The notes under the pieces were generated by a model that saw only the letters and a list, made by a program, of their open reading frames with translations, was not told the DNA's origin and made no database searches. Positions 15,863 through 23,401 of a stretch of DNA of 64,000 nucleotides are shown here, one piece after another. Numbering within the stretch: position 1 is the stretch's first letter; every line of letters starts with the position of its first letter. This stretch comes from Nitrospirota bacterium. GTDB taxonomy: Bacteria > Nitrospirota > Thermodesulfovibrionia > Thermodesulfovibrionales > Dissulfurispiraceae. The stretch spans positions 1 through 64,000 of the forward strand of contig JBFMHE010000004.1 in NCBI GenBank assembly GCA_040752355.1, read 5' to 3'. Position numbers and translations under genes: made by a program.

Positions 15863-17074
15863 TTATGCCAGCCTCCCCTTTATCACATCGACAATGCGGT
15901 ACCGCAGGGACCAGAAGCCGGTCTCGGGACAGGGGAAGAGTGCGGAATTCCTGCCGATGCGATACCGGTTGCCCCGCCACACCACCGTCGTGCTCACCAG
16001 CGGCACAAACCAGAGCAGCCCGATAAGAATATCCTTGACGGGAGACAGCATATACAGGAGCGGGCTCGCCAGCTCCGTTCCCGTTCTTCTCGCCAGCGTG
16101 AAATCGCCGAGGATCTTGACCAGCGAGATGAAGAGTGCAACGGAGATGGTCACCCTGGACTGCTCCCACAGGAGCGGCAGGACCGAGAGGAATACGGGAT
16201 TGCCGAGGAGCTCGACGAGGTATTTCGGTCCCCCGATCTTCCAGCGCAGCTTTCCCCATCGCGTGTGGCGGTTGAAAAAACGCTGTACGCTCCAATACTC
16301 ATTGATGTTGTTGATGATGTGCTTCGAGAGCACCACGCGTCTGCCGCTCTTGTGCATGCGTTCACCGATGATATAGTCCTCGGCCAGGATGTCCTTGACC
16401 GCCCTGAGCCCGCCGATCGCTTCGAGGTCGCGCTTCCTCATGAGCATCGATTTGCCGATGACGCACGGCATCTTGAGGAACCTGTCGAGAAAGCAGACAC
16501 TCCCCATAATGAATGAATTGAGGTGCAGATTCTCGAAGACCGCACCCAGCGTGCGTCCCCCCGCTCCCCGTATCACATTGCTCACCAGGCCGACCTGCGG
16601 ATCCCTCAGGGGGCTGACGACCGCCTTCAAGTAGTCTTCCTCGACCATGACGTTGCTGTCGCTTATGAGCACATATTCGTACCGGGCGGCCCTGTATGCC
16701 GCAACCAGGTTATTTACCTTGGGGTTGAGCCCGATCGGCGTCTCCTCGACGATGATCGTGATGTCTTTGCCGGGATTGCGCTCCCTCACCTTCCGGGCAA
16801 CCTTGTAGGCCGGGTCATTGTGATTCTGGAGCGTGAAGATGATCTCGTACTCGGGGTAATCGAGAGCACAGAAGCTCAGGAGATTGTCGAGCAGGTTGTC
16901 GTCAAGCCCCTTTAGAGGCTTCAGTATCGAGATCGGGGGGGAAAAGGGGGAGAGGGAGTTATCCTCCCCCGCGTCACGGGGAGCAGAGAGAGACGAACGT
17001 ACGGCAAGGAGCTGAAAGCCGTATAACACCAGGCCGAAGACTGCAGCGGCAAAAAAGATCCAGTAGGTCTCCAT
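15863..17074 (-). CDS. GT21-type (ceramide glucosyltransferase-like) glycosyltransferase
   Basis: A 403-residue membrane glycosyltransferase. An N-terminal helix is followed by a GT-A domain with SILKPLKGLDDNL, the D1 site SDSNVMV, the EDYIIGE acid motif and the RHTRW version of (Q/R)xxRW, then a C-terminal hydrophobic pair. These mark the ceramide glucosyltransferase family, which includes HpnI of hopanoid synthesis and the Agrobacterium enzyme that makes glycosyl-diacylglycerols under phosphate starvation. It lies 11 bases after a PHP phosphoesterase gene whose promoter has a PhoB box. A role in phosphorus-free glycolipid synthesis is the best inference; HpnI activity is the alternative, but no hopanoid genes are nearby. 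Confidence 0.8.
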   Translation of the reverse strand: METYWIFFAAAVFGLVLYGFQLLAVRSSLSAPRDAGEDNSLSPFSPPISILKPLKGLDDNLLDNLLSFCALDYPEYEIIFTLQNHNDPAYKVARKVRERNPGKDITIIVEETPIGLNPKVNNLVAAYRAARYEYVLISDSNVMVEEDYLKAVVSPLRDPQVGLVSNVIRGAGGRTLGAVFENLHLNSFIMGSVCFLDRFLKMPCVIGKSMLMRKRDLEAIGGLRAVKDILAEDYIIGERMHKSGRRVVLSKHIINNINEYWSVQRFFNRHTRWGKLRWKIGGPKYLVELLGNPVFLSVLPLLWEQSRVTISVALFISLVKILGDFTLARRTGTELASPLLYMLSPVKDILIGLLWFVPLVSTTVVWRGNRYRIGRNSALFPCPETGFWSLRYRIVDVIKGRLA

Positions 17075-17085
17075 TATCCCTCCTT

Positions 17086-17775
17086 TTACTGTCTGAAAAG
17101 GGTTATCGCAACGCCTTTGTTATGCCGTATGCACTGCTTTATCGATGCACTGTTCTTGTCGCAGTTGAGCAGCGTCTTCCACGAGTAGAGATGCCGCACC
17201 TTGTGGAAATCGCTGTTCGCTATATAAGGATATTTCTTCAGGCTGACGACGTTGAACACATCGTCCCTGTTGGCGACCTCCCAGGCATCGATGTACCGGG
17301 CGTATTTGTCCCGGTTGTTCCAGAGGAAAAGTGTATCCCTGCTCAGGTCCGACATATGGTGCGGATGACACGCCACCGTAAGAGCGCCCTGCTGTTTCGC
17401 TTCCAGAAAGATATGCTCGTAACTCATGCAGGCAGGAATGAACTCCTTGATATCGAGGAGCAGGATATGTGCCGATTTCTCCGCCGTCAAATAGTTCTTG
17501 CTTATTTCGACCCCCGGAATGACGAGCATCTCGTATTTATCCCAGGCTCGTGCCGCCGCCCTGTCGATATGTTCCTTATAGCGATCGAAATTGTCGGCAC
17601 GCACGGAGAGATTGAAGCGGCGTGCGAATTTGCCCAGAGAGTTGTCGCCGTTCACCACATGGTCGGTTATTGCGATAACGTCGAATCCTGCCTGCCCATA
17701 GAGATCGATCACCGTATCCAGCGCCACCGAACCGTCGGAATACTTGGTATGGATATGAAAATCACACAGCAGCAT
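17086..17775 (-). CDS. PHP-domain metal-dependent phosphoesterase, Pho-boxed
   Basis: A 229-residue cytoplasmic PHP-fold hydrolase. Metal ligands are visible as DFHIHTKYSDG (residues 5-15), AITDH near residue 36, an IPGVE segment near residue 87, ACHPHH near 134 and NSDFH near 190. PHP enzymes hydrolyse phosphomonoesters or phosphodiesters with a multinuclear metal site. Here it is the first gene of a two-gene operon with a GT21-like glycosyltransferase and has a four-repeat PhoB box. The substrate could be a phospholipid-derived or sugar phosphate; this is inferred from context only. The -10 lies 7 bases before the ATG, so the message is probably leaderless. Confidence 0.85.
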   Translation of the reverse strand: MLLCDFHIHTKYSDGSVALDTVIDLYGQAGFDVIAITDHVVNGDNSLGKFARRFNLSVRADNFDRYKEHIDRAAARAWDKYEMLVIPGVEISKNYLTAEKSAHILLLDIKEFIPACMSYEHIFLEAKQQGALTVACHPHHMSDLSRDTLFLWNNRDKYARYIDAWEVANRDDVFNVVSLKKYPYIANSDFHKVRHLYSWKTLLNCDKNSASIKQCIRHNKGVAITLFRQ

Positions 17776-17782
17776 TACCTAA

Positions 17783-17838
17783 AGAATACGACGGGTACGG
17801 TTACCGCAGTATTAAGGGAGCATTACATTTGCGTTAAG
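17783..17838 (-). promoter_or_regulatory. PhoB-box promoter of the PHP-GT21 operon
   Basis: Minus strand: four 11-bp repeats starting CTTAAC, TGTAAT, CTTAAT and GGTAAC at 17828, 17817, 17806 and 17795 (left coordinates), then 6 bp and a -10 TATTCT at 17783-17788. One of the best arrays in the window. +1 should lie at or one base from the ATG at 17775. Confidence 0.82.
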
Positions 17839-17890
17839 GTTCAGGACGCATCCCGGAGGGGAGTTCCATGAGACAGAGGAGAGGAGATTC

Positions 17891-19168
17891 CTACTCGGTG
17901 CGAGTGTGACAGCACCATTCCCGTATCGCCTCCGACCGGCTCCTGATGAGGTACGAATAGTAGGAAGCGGCGTTGGTGGGCGTGCGTTCGAGTGTTTCGA
18001 AATCGACGTGATAGAGTCCGAAGCGGGCGTCGAGCCCTTCCAGCCATTCATAGTTGTCGATGAGCGTCCAGTAGAAATATCCCCTCACGTCCATGCCGGC
18101 CTTGATGCACTTCTCGAGCACATCGATGTGGTGTCTCATATACCGGATCTTCTCCTGGCAGTCTCTGGTAGCGATGCCGTTTTCCGTTATGATCAAAGGC
18201 ACCTTCAGCTTCGATGCATACCGCAGCACCTTCTCGAGGCCCCGGGGATGGATCTCCCATCCCATGTCGGTCAGCCCGTATCCGTCGATGTCGAGGTGCC
18301 TCAGTTCGATCCCCATCTTCTTGAAGGGATTAAACCTCATATGGATCCTCGTGTAGTAGTTCACGCCGAAAAAGTCGAGCTTATCCTTTATAGGGACCGC
18401 AACACTGACCTCTTTTCTAAACGGCATCCGGATATGCAGGGTGCCGGTCAGAAAGGCGTCGATAAGCGAATGGTTGTAGAAATACTTCGCAATCTTCGCG
18501 AGGACCTTATCGAGCGGATTCCAGCGGCGCCATGGCGAGAGGGCGGCCATATTATGGGCGACGCTCACCAGGGGATCGCCGGCAACCATGGCATGAAGCA
18601 TGTCGTATGCTGCGCCATGGCTGATGAGGATATGCTGCAGCGCCTTCAGGCCAAGGGAAACATCCTTGATGCCCGGCGGCGTACACCCTTCGAAATAGCC
18701 CGCCAGGACGAGGACATACGGTTCATTGAAGGTGATCCAGTAGCGAACCCCTTTTAGCGTTTCGGCAACCTTCTCTACAAAGGCGAGAAACTTTTCAATG
18801 GATGCTTCATGGTGCCAGGGATATTTCTTAAGAAACCACAGGGGATGGGTGAAATGGTGCAGCGTGACCATCGGCTCTATGTTGCTGCCGATGAGGATAT
18901 CTATAATTTCCTGATAATGTGCCAGGGCAGCAGCGTCCCAGGTATTCTCTCGAGGCTGTATCCTGCTCCATTCAACCGAAAACCGGTAGGCATTAACGCC
19001 CAGCTCTTTCAGCAACCGCAAATCCTCCCTGTACCGGCTGAAGTGCTCGGTTACGTTCGGATTCGACGTCAGCTTCTCATCCCACGTGGCCCAGTCGGCA
19101 TAGGGAGATCCCTCGAGCTGAAACGCGGAGGTAGCCACTCCCCATAGAAATCGTTCTTTATCAGTCAT
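17891..19168 (-). CDS. GH1 family glycosidase, Pho-boxed
   Basis: A 425-residue glycoside hydrolase of family 1 (beta-glucosidase/beta-galactosidase type). It has FLWGVATSAFQLEG at the start, the acid/base motif TFNEP, NYYTR and the nucleophile motif ITENG. No signal peptide is seen, so it acts in the cytoplasm or at the inner membrane face. Its promoter holds a four-repeat PhoB box, unusual for a sugar-degrading enzyme. One plant GH1 member (SFR2) remodels galactolipids, so a glycolipid role beside the GT21-like enzyme is possible. A plain beta-glucosidase remains the null hypothesis. Confidence 0.88.
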   Translation of the reverse strand: MTDKERFLWGVATSAFQLEGSPYADWATWDEKLTSNPNVTEHFSRYREDLRLLKELGVNAYRFSVEWSRIQPRENTWDAAALAHYQEIIDILIGSNIEPMVTLHHFTHPLWFLKKYPWHHEASIEKFLAFVEKVAETLKGVRYWITFNEPYVLVLAGYFEGCTPPGIKDVSLGLKALQHILISHGAAYDMLHAMVAGDPLVSVAHNMAALSPWRRWNPLDKVLAKIAKYFYNHSLIDAFLTGTLHIRMPFRKEVSVAVPIKDKLDFFGVNYYTRIHMRFNPFKKMGIELRHLDIDGYGLTDMGWEIHPRGLEKVLRYASKLKVPLIITENGIATRDCQEKIRYMRHHIDVLEKCIKAGMDVRGYFYWTLIDNYEWLEGLDARFGLYHVDFETLERTPTNAASYYSYLIRSRSEAIREWCCHTRTE

Positions 19169-19236
19169 ACCCGCCTAGCGCTTTGTTGTGATGAGGGGGA
19201 AGGAGGCATTCTCCTGGGCCCGTACTCATAGTGACT

Positions 19237-19293
19237 ATTGTAAATCGCGCATCATTACCAGGGGATTACAGGGACATTACCTGTCGGTTACAT
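19237..19293 (-). promoter_or_regulatory. PhoB-box promoter of the GH1 gene
   Basis: Minus strand: four 11-bp repeats starting ATGTAAC, AGGTAAT, CTGTAAT and TGGTAAT at 19283-19293, 19272-19282, 19261-19271 and 19250-19260, followed by a -10 TACAAT at 19237-19242. It is divergent from, and 23 bp away from, the phoB box array. Confidence 0.8.
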
Positions 19294-19316
19294 CGTCGGA
19301 GTCCATGCGGGGAGCC

Positions 19317-19371
19317 TTTAACCTGATCTTAATGTGCGCTTAACATGAATGTAACATTTATTGGTTACTAT
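19317..19371 (+). promoter_or_regulatory. PhoB-box promoter of phoB (autoregulation)
   Basis: Four 11-bp repeats starting TTTAAC, CTTAAT, CTTAAC and TGTAAC at 19317, 19328, 19339 and 19350. After 5 bp comes the -10 TACTAT at 19366-19371 (TATAAA at 19369-19374 overlaps it). The array occupies what would otherwise be the first codons of a longer reading frame from 19345, which argues for the phoB start at 19411. The leader is about 33 bases and has no strong ribosome site. Confidence 0.85.
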
Positions 19372-19410
19372 AAAAAGGCCCGGTCGGCTTCGGGCGGACT
19401 ATTTCACCTC

Positions 19411-20145
19411 ATGTCAAAAAGCATACTCATTGTCGAGGACGAGACAGATATCGCCGAGCTGGTTGGCTACAACCTCCGGAAAGAGGGTTTTTCCTTTTTT
19501 ATTGCCCCTGACGGTGAGACGGCGTTAAAGGAAATCGGAACCAAGACGTATGATCTGGTCCTCCTGGACCTGATGCTGCCGGGAATGCAGGGCCTCGAGA
19601 TATGCCGGATCATCAAGAGCAGACCCGATAGCGCTCATATACCCATCATTATGCTCACCGCAAAAAGCGAGGAGATCGATAAGATCCTCGGCCTCGAGAT
19701 GGGCGCCGACGACTATGTCACGAAGCCTTTCAGCAGTAAGGAGCTCGTGGCGAGGGTCAAAGCGGTATTGCGGAGGACCGACCGGAAGGACGATGTCGCG
19801 CAAAAGGCGGACAAAAACGCAGGGAGCACCATCCGGGTCGGCGCCATCACCATCGATAAGGAGCGCTATACGGTCACCGTCGAGGGCCGCTCGGTACAGC
19901 TCGGCGTCATCGAATTCAAGCTGCTCGTCTACCTCGCGAAGCGCCCCAACAGGATCTACAATAGAAACCAGCTTCTCGATGCGGTCTGGGGCAACAGCGT
20001 CTACGTAGAGCCCAGAACCGTCGACGTCCACATACGGCGGCTCAGGATGAAGATCGAGAGCGACCCCGATAACCCGAAGTACATCAAGACGATGCGGGGG
20101 CTCGGTTACTTCCTGGAAGTCAAAAATGATGAAGCTGCGGATTGA
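19411..20145 (+). CDS. phoB: Phosphate regulon response regulator PhoB
   Basis: A 244-residue OmpR/PhoB-type response regulator. The receiver domain has the acidic pair E9-D10, the phospho-acceptor D53 in LLDLMLPGMQG, T83 and K105 (DDYVTKPF). The C-terminal winged helix contains RIYNRNQLLDAVWG and YVEPRTVDVHIRRLR, the PhoB/PhoP DNA-recognition signature. Its own promoter carries a four-repeat PhoB box, the expected autoregulation. No phoR histidine kinase follows: the next gene is convergent. It is most likely the regulator of all nine boxed promoters here. Confidence 0.88.
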   Translation: MSKSILIVEDETDIAELVGYNLRKEGFSFFIAPDGETALKEIGTKTYDLVLLDLMLPGMQGLEICRIIKSRPDSAHIPIIMLTAKSEEIDKILGLEMGADDYVTKPFSSKELVARVKAVLRRTDRKDDVAQKADKNAGSTIRVGAITIDKERYTVTVEGRSVQLGVIEFKLLVYLAKRPNRIYNRNQLLDAVWGNSVYVEPRTVDVHIRRLRMKIESDPDNPKYIKTMRGLGYFLEVKNDEAAD

Positions 20146-20213
20146 CGCAATCTTAGCCGGGCGTCTCCCCTCACCGCCTCCACCCCGGATATCATAAGGC
20201 AGCAAATTCGTGA

Positions 20214-20918
20214 TTATTTTCCGACCTCTTCCCGTTCTCTTCTGTACAGGGCGAGCAGCTTTTTCGCCGCGAGGGGGAAGAGCCCCAGGAGCACGAACGA
20301 AAAGATCAGCCCCGGCGAGAGGATGCCGGAGAGGGAGTCGATCCTGGCGAGCTCTTTTCCGGCATTCACATACACAACGGTGCCGGGCAGCATCCCGAGC
20401 TGCGAGACCCAGTAGAATTTAATCAGAGACATCTTCGTCAACCCCATGGCGAGGTTTATCAGCCAGAAGGGGAGAAGCGGTATGAGCCGGAGGGTGAAGA
20501 GGTAAAACGCTCCCTCCCGCTCAACTCCTTCGTTTACCGCCCTCAATCTGTCGCCGAACCGCTTCTGGACCCAATCGCGGAGGGCAAAACGGGAGACTGC
20601 ACAGGCCAGGGTCGCACCGATGGTGCTCGCAAAAGAGACGATCAGCGTGCCGGCCCATAACCCGAAGAGCGCACCGCCCGCAAGGGTCATGACAGCGGCA
20701 CCCGGCAGGGAGAGCGACGTGACGAGAATATAGATTATCATATAGCCGGCGATGACCGGCAGACGATTCCCGGCATAGAGCAGCGAAAACTTATGCTGCT
20801 GATCCTTTATATAAGGCAGGGTCAGGTATCGACCGAGGTCGAAATACCAGAACGCGGCGATGAGTCCGACGACGATGCCGATGATGAGGACTTTTTTAAA
20901 GGATCTTTTATTTTCCAT
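20214..20918 (-). CDS. TVP38/TMEM64 (DedA-like) membrane protein
   Basis: A 234-residue inner-membrane protein of the TVP38/TMEM64 (SNARE-associated, DedA-like) family. It has SLPGAAVMTLAGGALFGLWAG's family signature (glycine-rich re-entrant loop), FTLRLIPLLPFWLINLAMG and GMLPGTVVYVNAG. Distant relatives flip phospholipids or isoprenoid carriers. AGAGGGA precedes the ATG. It follows the ArsS-ArsM-like fusion by 70 bases and likely shares its transcript; such proteins are often found beside arsenosugar and mercuric-reductase-like genes. Confidence 0.88.
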   Translation of the reverse strand: MENKRSFKKVLIIGIVVGLIAAFWYFDLGRYLTLPYIKDQQHKFSLLYAGNRLPVIAGYMIIYILVTSLSLPGAAVMTLAGGALFGLWAGTLIVSFASTIGATLACAVSRFALRDWVQKRFGDRLRAVNEGVEREGAFYLFTLRLIPLLPFWLINLAMGLTKMSLIKFYWVSQLGMLPGTVVYVNAGKELARIDSLSGILSPGLIFSFVLLGLFPLAAKKLLALYRREREEVGK

Positions 20919-20988
20919 TGTCCCTCTCTATTTCTATGAGAGACCATACGCGCACCGCTCAGCGGCCGGAGCGCGCCTGCTCTCAGCG

Positions 20989-22983
20989 TCAGCAACACGC
21001 CCCCCCTGCCTGTTCCATTCCCCTCTGGCTGCTGCTGAGAGATGTTCCGCAGGCTGCAAACTCTCCGAAATGCTGTGTGAAGTCCCCCCTCACATCGAAA
21101 AACTCTTCGAATCTCGTCCGGGAAAGCATCAATGCCGTATTGCCGCAGACTCTTTCCGGCCTGTCCTTCTCGAAAATATGCGAGCCATCGAGCTCAAAAG
21201 CGAAGGGTGACTCGGAGATGCCGCCCCTATAAATGGCGATATGCCCGTAATCCTCGCAGGCGTCATCCAGCCCCTCAAGCTTCCAGAGGCGGTAGGTAAT
21301 AGAAAAAAACGTTATGTTTCCGGTGAGCTTCTTTACCTCATCGTTGGTTATCGCAACGGTTCTTTTCGACATCATACGCGGGTCGGCAAAGCCCGCCCTT
21401 CGCGCCATTCTCTCGAAATCCCTGTAGTAGAGCGCGCCGCCGAGGCATTCTCCGTAGAGGACCGGGTCTTTTCTGATATGTTCGGGAAGTCTCCGGTCGG
21501 CATAGATATCGGAGAAGTGGAACTCGCCGCCGTACTTCAGCATCTCGTAAATCTGCCCGATCGCTCTCTCCTTGTCTTCGACGAGATTGATGACGCAGTT
21601 CGAAATGACCAGGTCGAGCGTTTCCCTGCCGAAATGCTGCCCCGCATTTTCGATACAGTCGAAGATGAACTCGGTGTTGGGCTCTGTATAGCCGAACCTC
21701 CTCGCCTGATCCTCCCGGTGCTTCCGGGCGACCTCGATCTGCTGCCCGGTCATATCGAGGCCGTACACAAAGCCTTTTTCGCCCACAAGCTTCGAGAGCA
21801 CGTAGCTGTCCCGTCCGGTGCCGCAGCCGAGGTCGAGAACGCTCAGTCCCTCGATCCTCAGCGGTATAGGCGAACCGCACCCGTAGTACTTTGCCTTGAT
21901 CTCGTCGGCGATATAGGGCATCACCTCCCTGACGTGCCCGGGGAGCGCATCGGGGGTACAGCAGGCGGTCGTCTTCAGGTCCGCCGAGGACCGCAGCTCC
22001 CTGCCGTAGTAGTCCCTGACGCTTTCCTTCACGTCAAACTCGGCCTCATCTTTTATAAGCGCACCGTGACAGCTGCTTCCCCTGGTAACCGTGCAGGCGT
22101 AGCAATGTTCGCCGCAGGTTATCTCGGGCTCGAAGTCGTCGAAGTCGATCTCCCAGAACCGCCGGTCCTCGTATCCTTTTATCCTCATGCCGAGAGCAAG
22201 ATTAAAATCGCAATCGTATACATTGCCCCTATAGTCGACCGAAAGCAGGCGCCTGCACATGATGCTGTTCAACGTCTCAGGGTTGAAGTTGTTCACCAGC
22301 AGTTTCATATACTCATCAAAACTTCCCCGCCTCACGAGATAGCGCTTGAACCCTCCTATCGGCGAGTTGGTAATGGTAATAAGGTTGTTGAAGGAGATTC
22401 CGTGCCTCTCCTTGAGCAGCTTCTTGTAGTCGCGTTCCAGGTCAGACGGGGACGGGGGGAGATACCCCCCCTCGGGATTGTATACCAGGTCCAGCACAAG
22501 ACGGCTGTCCACGCCGTAGCCGTTCCTGTTCAATTTATTCAGGACGCTGACGCTCGCATCGAATACTCCTTTCCCGCGCTGTCCGTCAGTCGTCTCCCTG
22601 AAACAGCTGGGCAGCGACGCAATGACCTTTGTACCGCATCTCTTATAAATATCGATGAGAGAACCGTGCTCGGGCATATCGAGGACCGTAAGGTTCGTTC
22701 TGACCACCGTTCGTTTACCACGCCCTCCCAGCTCCTCGATAAACACCCGCAGGCTGGGGTTGAGCTCCGGTGCGCCTCCGGTAAATTCTATCTCGCCGAC
22801 ATCCGTCTCAAGAAGCTTCCGGAGAATATGCCCGGCGGTAGCGGTCTCCATGTTCTTCTTGCCCCGAGGAGATGCCCCGAGGTGACAGTGCGAGCAGCTC
22901 TGGTTGCACCGGTCCCCGAGATTGATCTGAACGACGCTGATCGCCGACTTCCTGATTCTTTCGTTTTCCCACAAAACCGCCAT
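20989..22983 (-). CDS. Radical SAM (ArsS-like) / arsenite methyltransferase (ArsM-like) fusion
   Basis: A 664-residue bifunctional protein. Residues 1-330 form a radical SAM domain with the 4Fe-4S motif CNQSCSHC (26-33), and late cysteines (CGEHCYACTVTRGSSCHG) of the ArsS type, which attaches the deoxyadenosyl group to arsenic. Residues about 355-560 form a methyltransferase with CCTPDALPG, YYGCGSPIP, VLDLGCGTGRD and SNCVINL, as in ArsM. The C-terminus ends in CC. The ATG at 22983 follows GAGGGAGGG; the frame extends upstream to 23034 without a ribosome site. Joining both arsenosugar steps in one chain is the unusual point. It is adjacent to the phosphate regulon, and arsenate enters by phosphate transporters. 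Confidence 0.82.
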   Translation of the reverse strand: MAVLWENERIRKSAISVVQINLGDRCNQSCSHCHLGASPRGKKNMETATAGHILRKLLETDVGEIEFTGGAPELNPSLRVFIEELGGRGKRTVVRTNLTVLDMPEHGSLIDIYKRCGTKVIASLPSCFRETTDGQRGKGVFDASVSVLNKLNRNGYGVDSRLVLDLVYNPEGGYLPPSPSDLERDYKKLLKERHGISFNNLITITNSPIGGFKRYLVRRGSFDEYMKLLVNNFNPETLNSIMCRRLLSVDYRGNVYDCDFNLALGMRIKGYEDRRFWEIDFDDFEPEITCGEHCYACTVTRGSSCHGALIKDEAEFDVKESVRDYYGRELRSSADLKTTACCTPDALPGHVREVMPYIADEIKAKYYGCGSPIPLRIEGLSVLDLGCGTGRDSYVLSKLVGEKGFVYGLDMTGQQIEVARKHREDQARRFGYTEPNTEFIFDCIENAGQHFGRETLDLVISNCVINLVEDKERAIGQIYEMLKYGGEFHFSDIYADRRLPEHIRKDPVLYGECLGGALYYRDFERMARRAGFADPRMMSKRTVAITNDEVKKLTGNITFFSITYRLWKLEGLDDACEDYGHIAIYRGGISESPFAFELDGSHIFEKDRPERVCGNTALMLSRTRFEEFFDVRGDFTQHFGEFAACGTSLSSSQRGMEQAGGACC

Positions 22984-23076
22984 GAACCCTCCCTCTGCAT
23001 TCAAAGTGTGGCTTGCACATAAAAATTCCGTCATGCAGGATCAAGACGACCCGTCCTCTGTTCGCGTCTGCTCCTC

Positions 23077-23181
23077 TTACCGCTGCTGTTTAGCCTCCGG
23101 GTCTCTTATGTTATTCAAGAAGAACCTATAGCTCTCTCCTGAGATAGCGATGCAGTTCCAATCCTCCGGAATCTCCTTCAT
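23077..23181 (-). CDS. Possible 34-residue small protein upstream of the ArsS-ArsM fusion
   Basis: A frame MKEIPEDWNCIAISGE, then SYRFFLNNIRDPEAKQQR. It starts inside TATTATAATG, so a -10-like hexamer abuts the ATG and no ribosome site is visible. It is oriented toward the fusion gene. It may be chance; listed because the composition is protein-like. Confidence 0.25.
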   Translation of the reverse strand: MKEIPEDWNCIAISGESYRFFLNNIRDPEAKQQR

Positions 23182-23401
23182 TATAATATGATGCAGCAAA
23201 AATCGAATGAAAACGGTAATAGCCGTTACATCAAATGCAGCGCCTGTTCGTTATCATGATTCAGAAAGAGCGCTCCGCCGCGCAGCAGGCGCACTACACC
23301 ATGCATGGCGGCCATTTGTTACATTCTACCTCAAAAGCGGCTGGAGGATAAGGGGGAAATCTGGTACAGTTCTTATATACGGCTCTGCGAAAGGAGGATG
23401 T

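Noticed and set aside
21241-23022. 593-codon plus-strand frame opposite the ArsS-ArsM fusion
   Set aside because: Antisense shadow; the minus strand has radical SAM and methyltransferase motifs.
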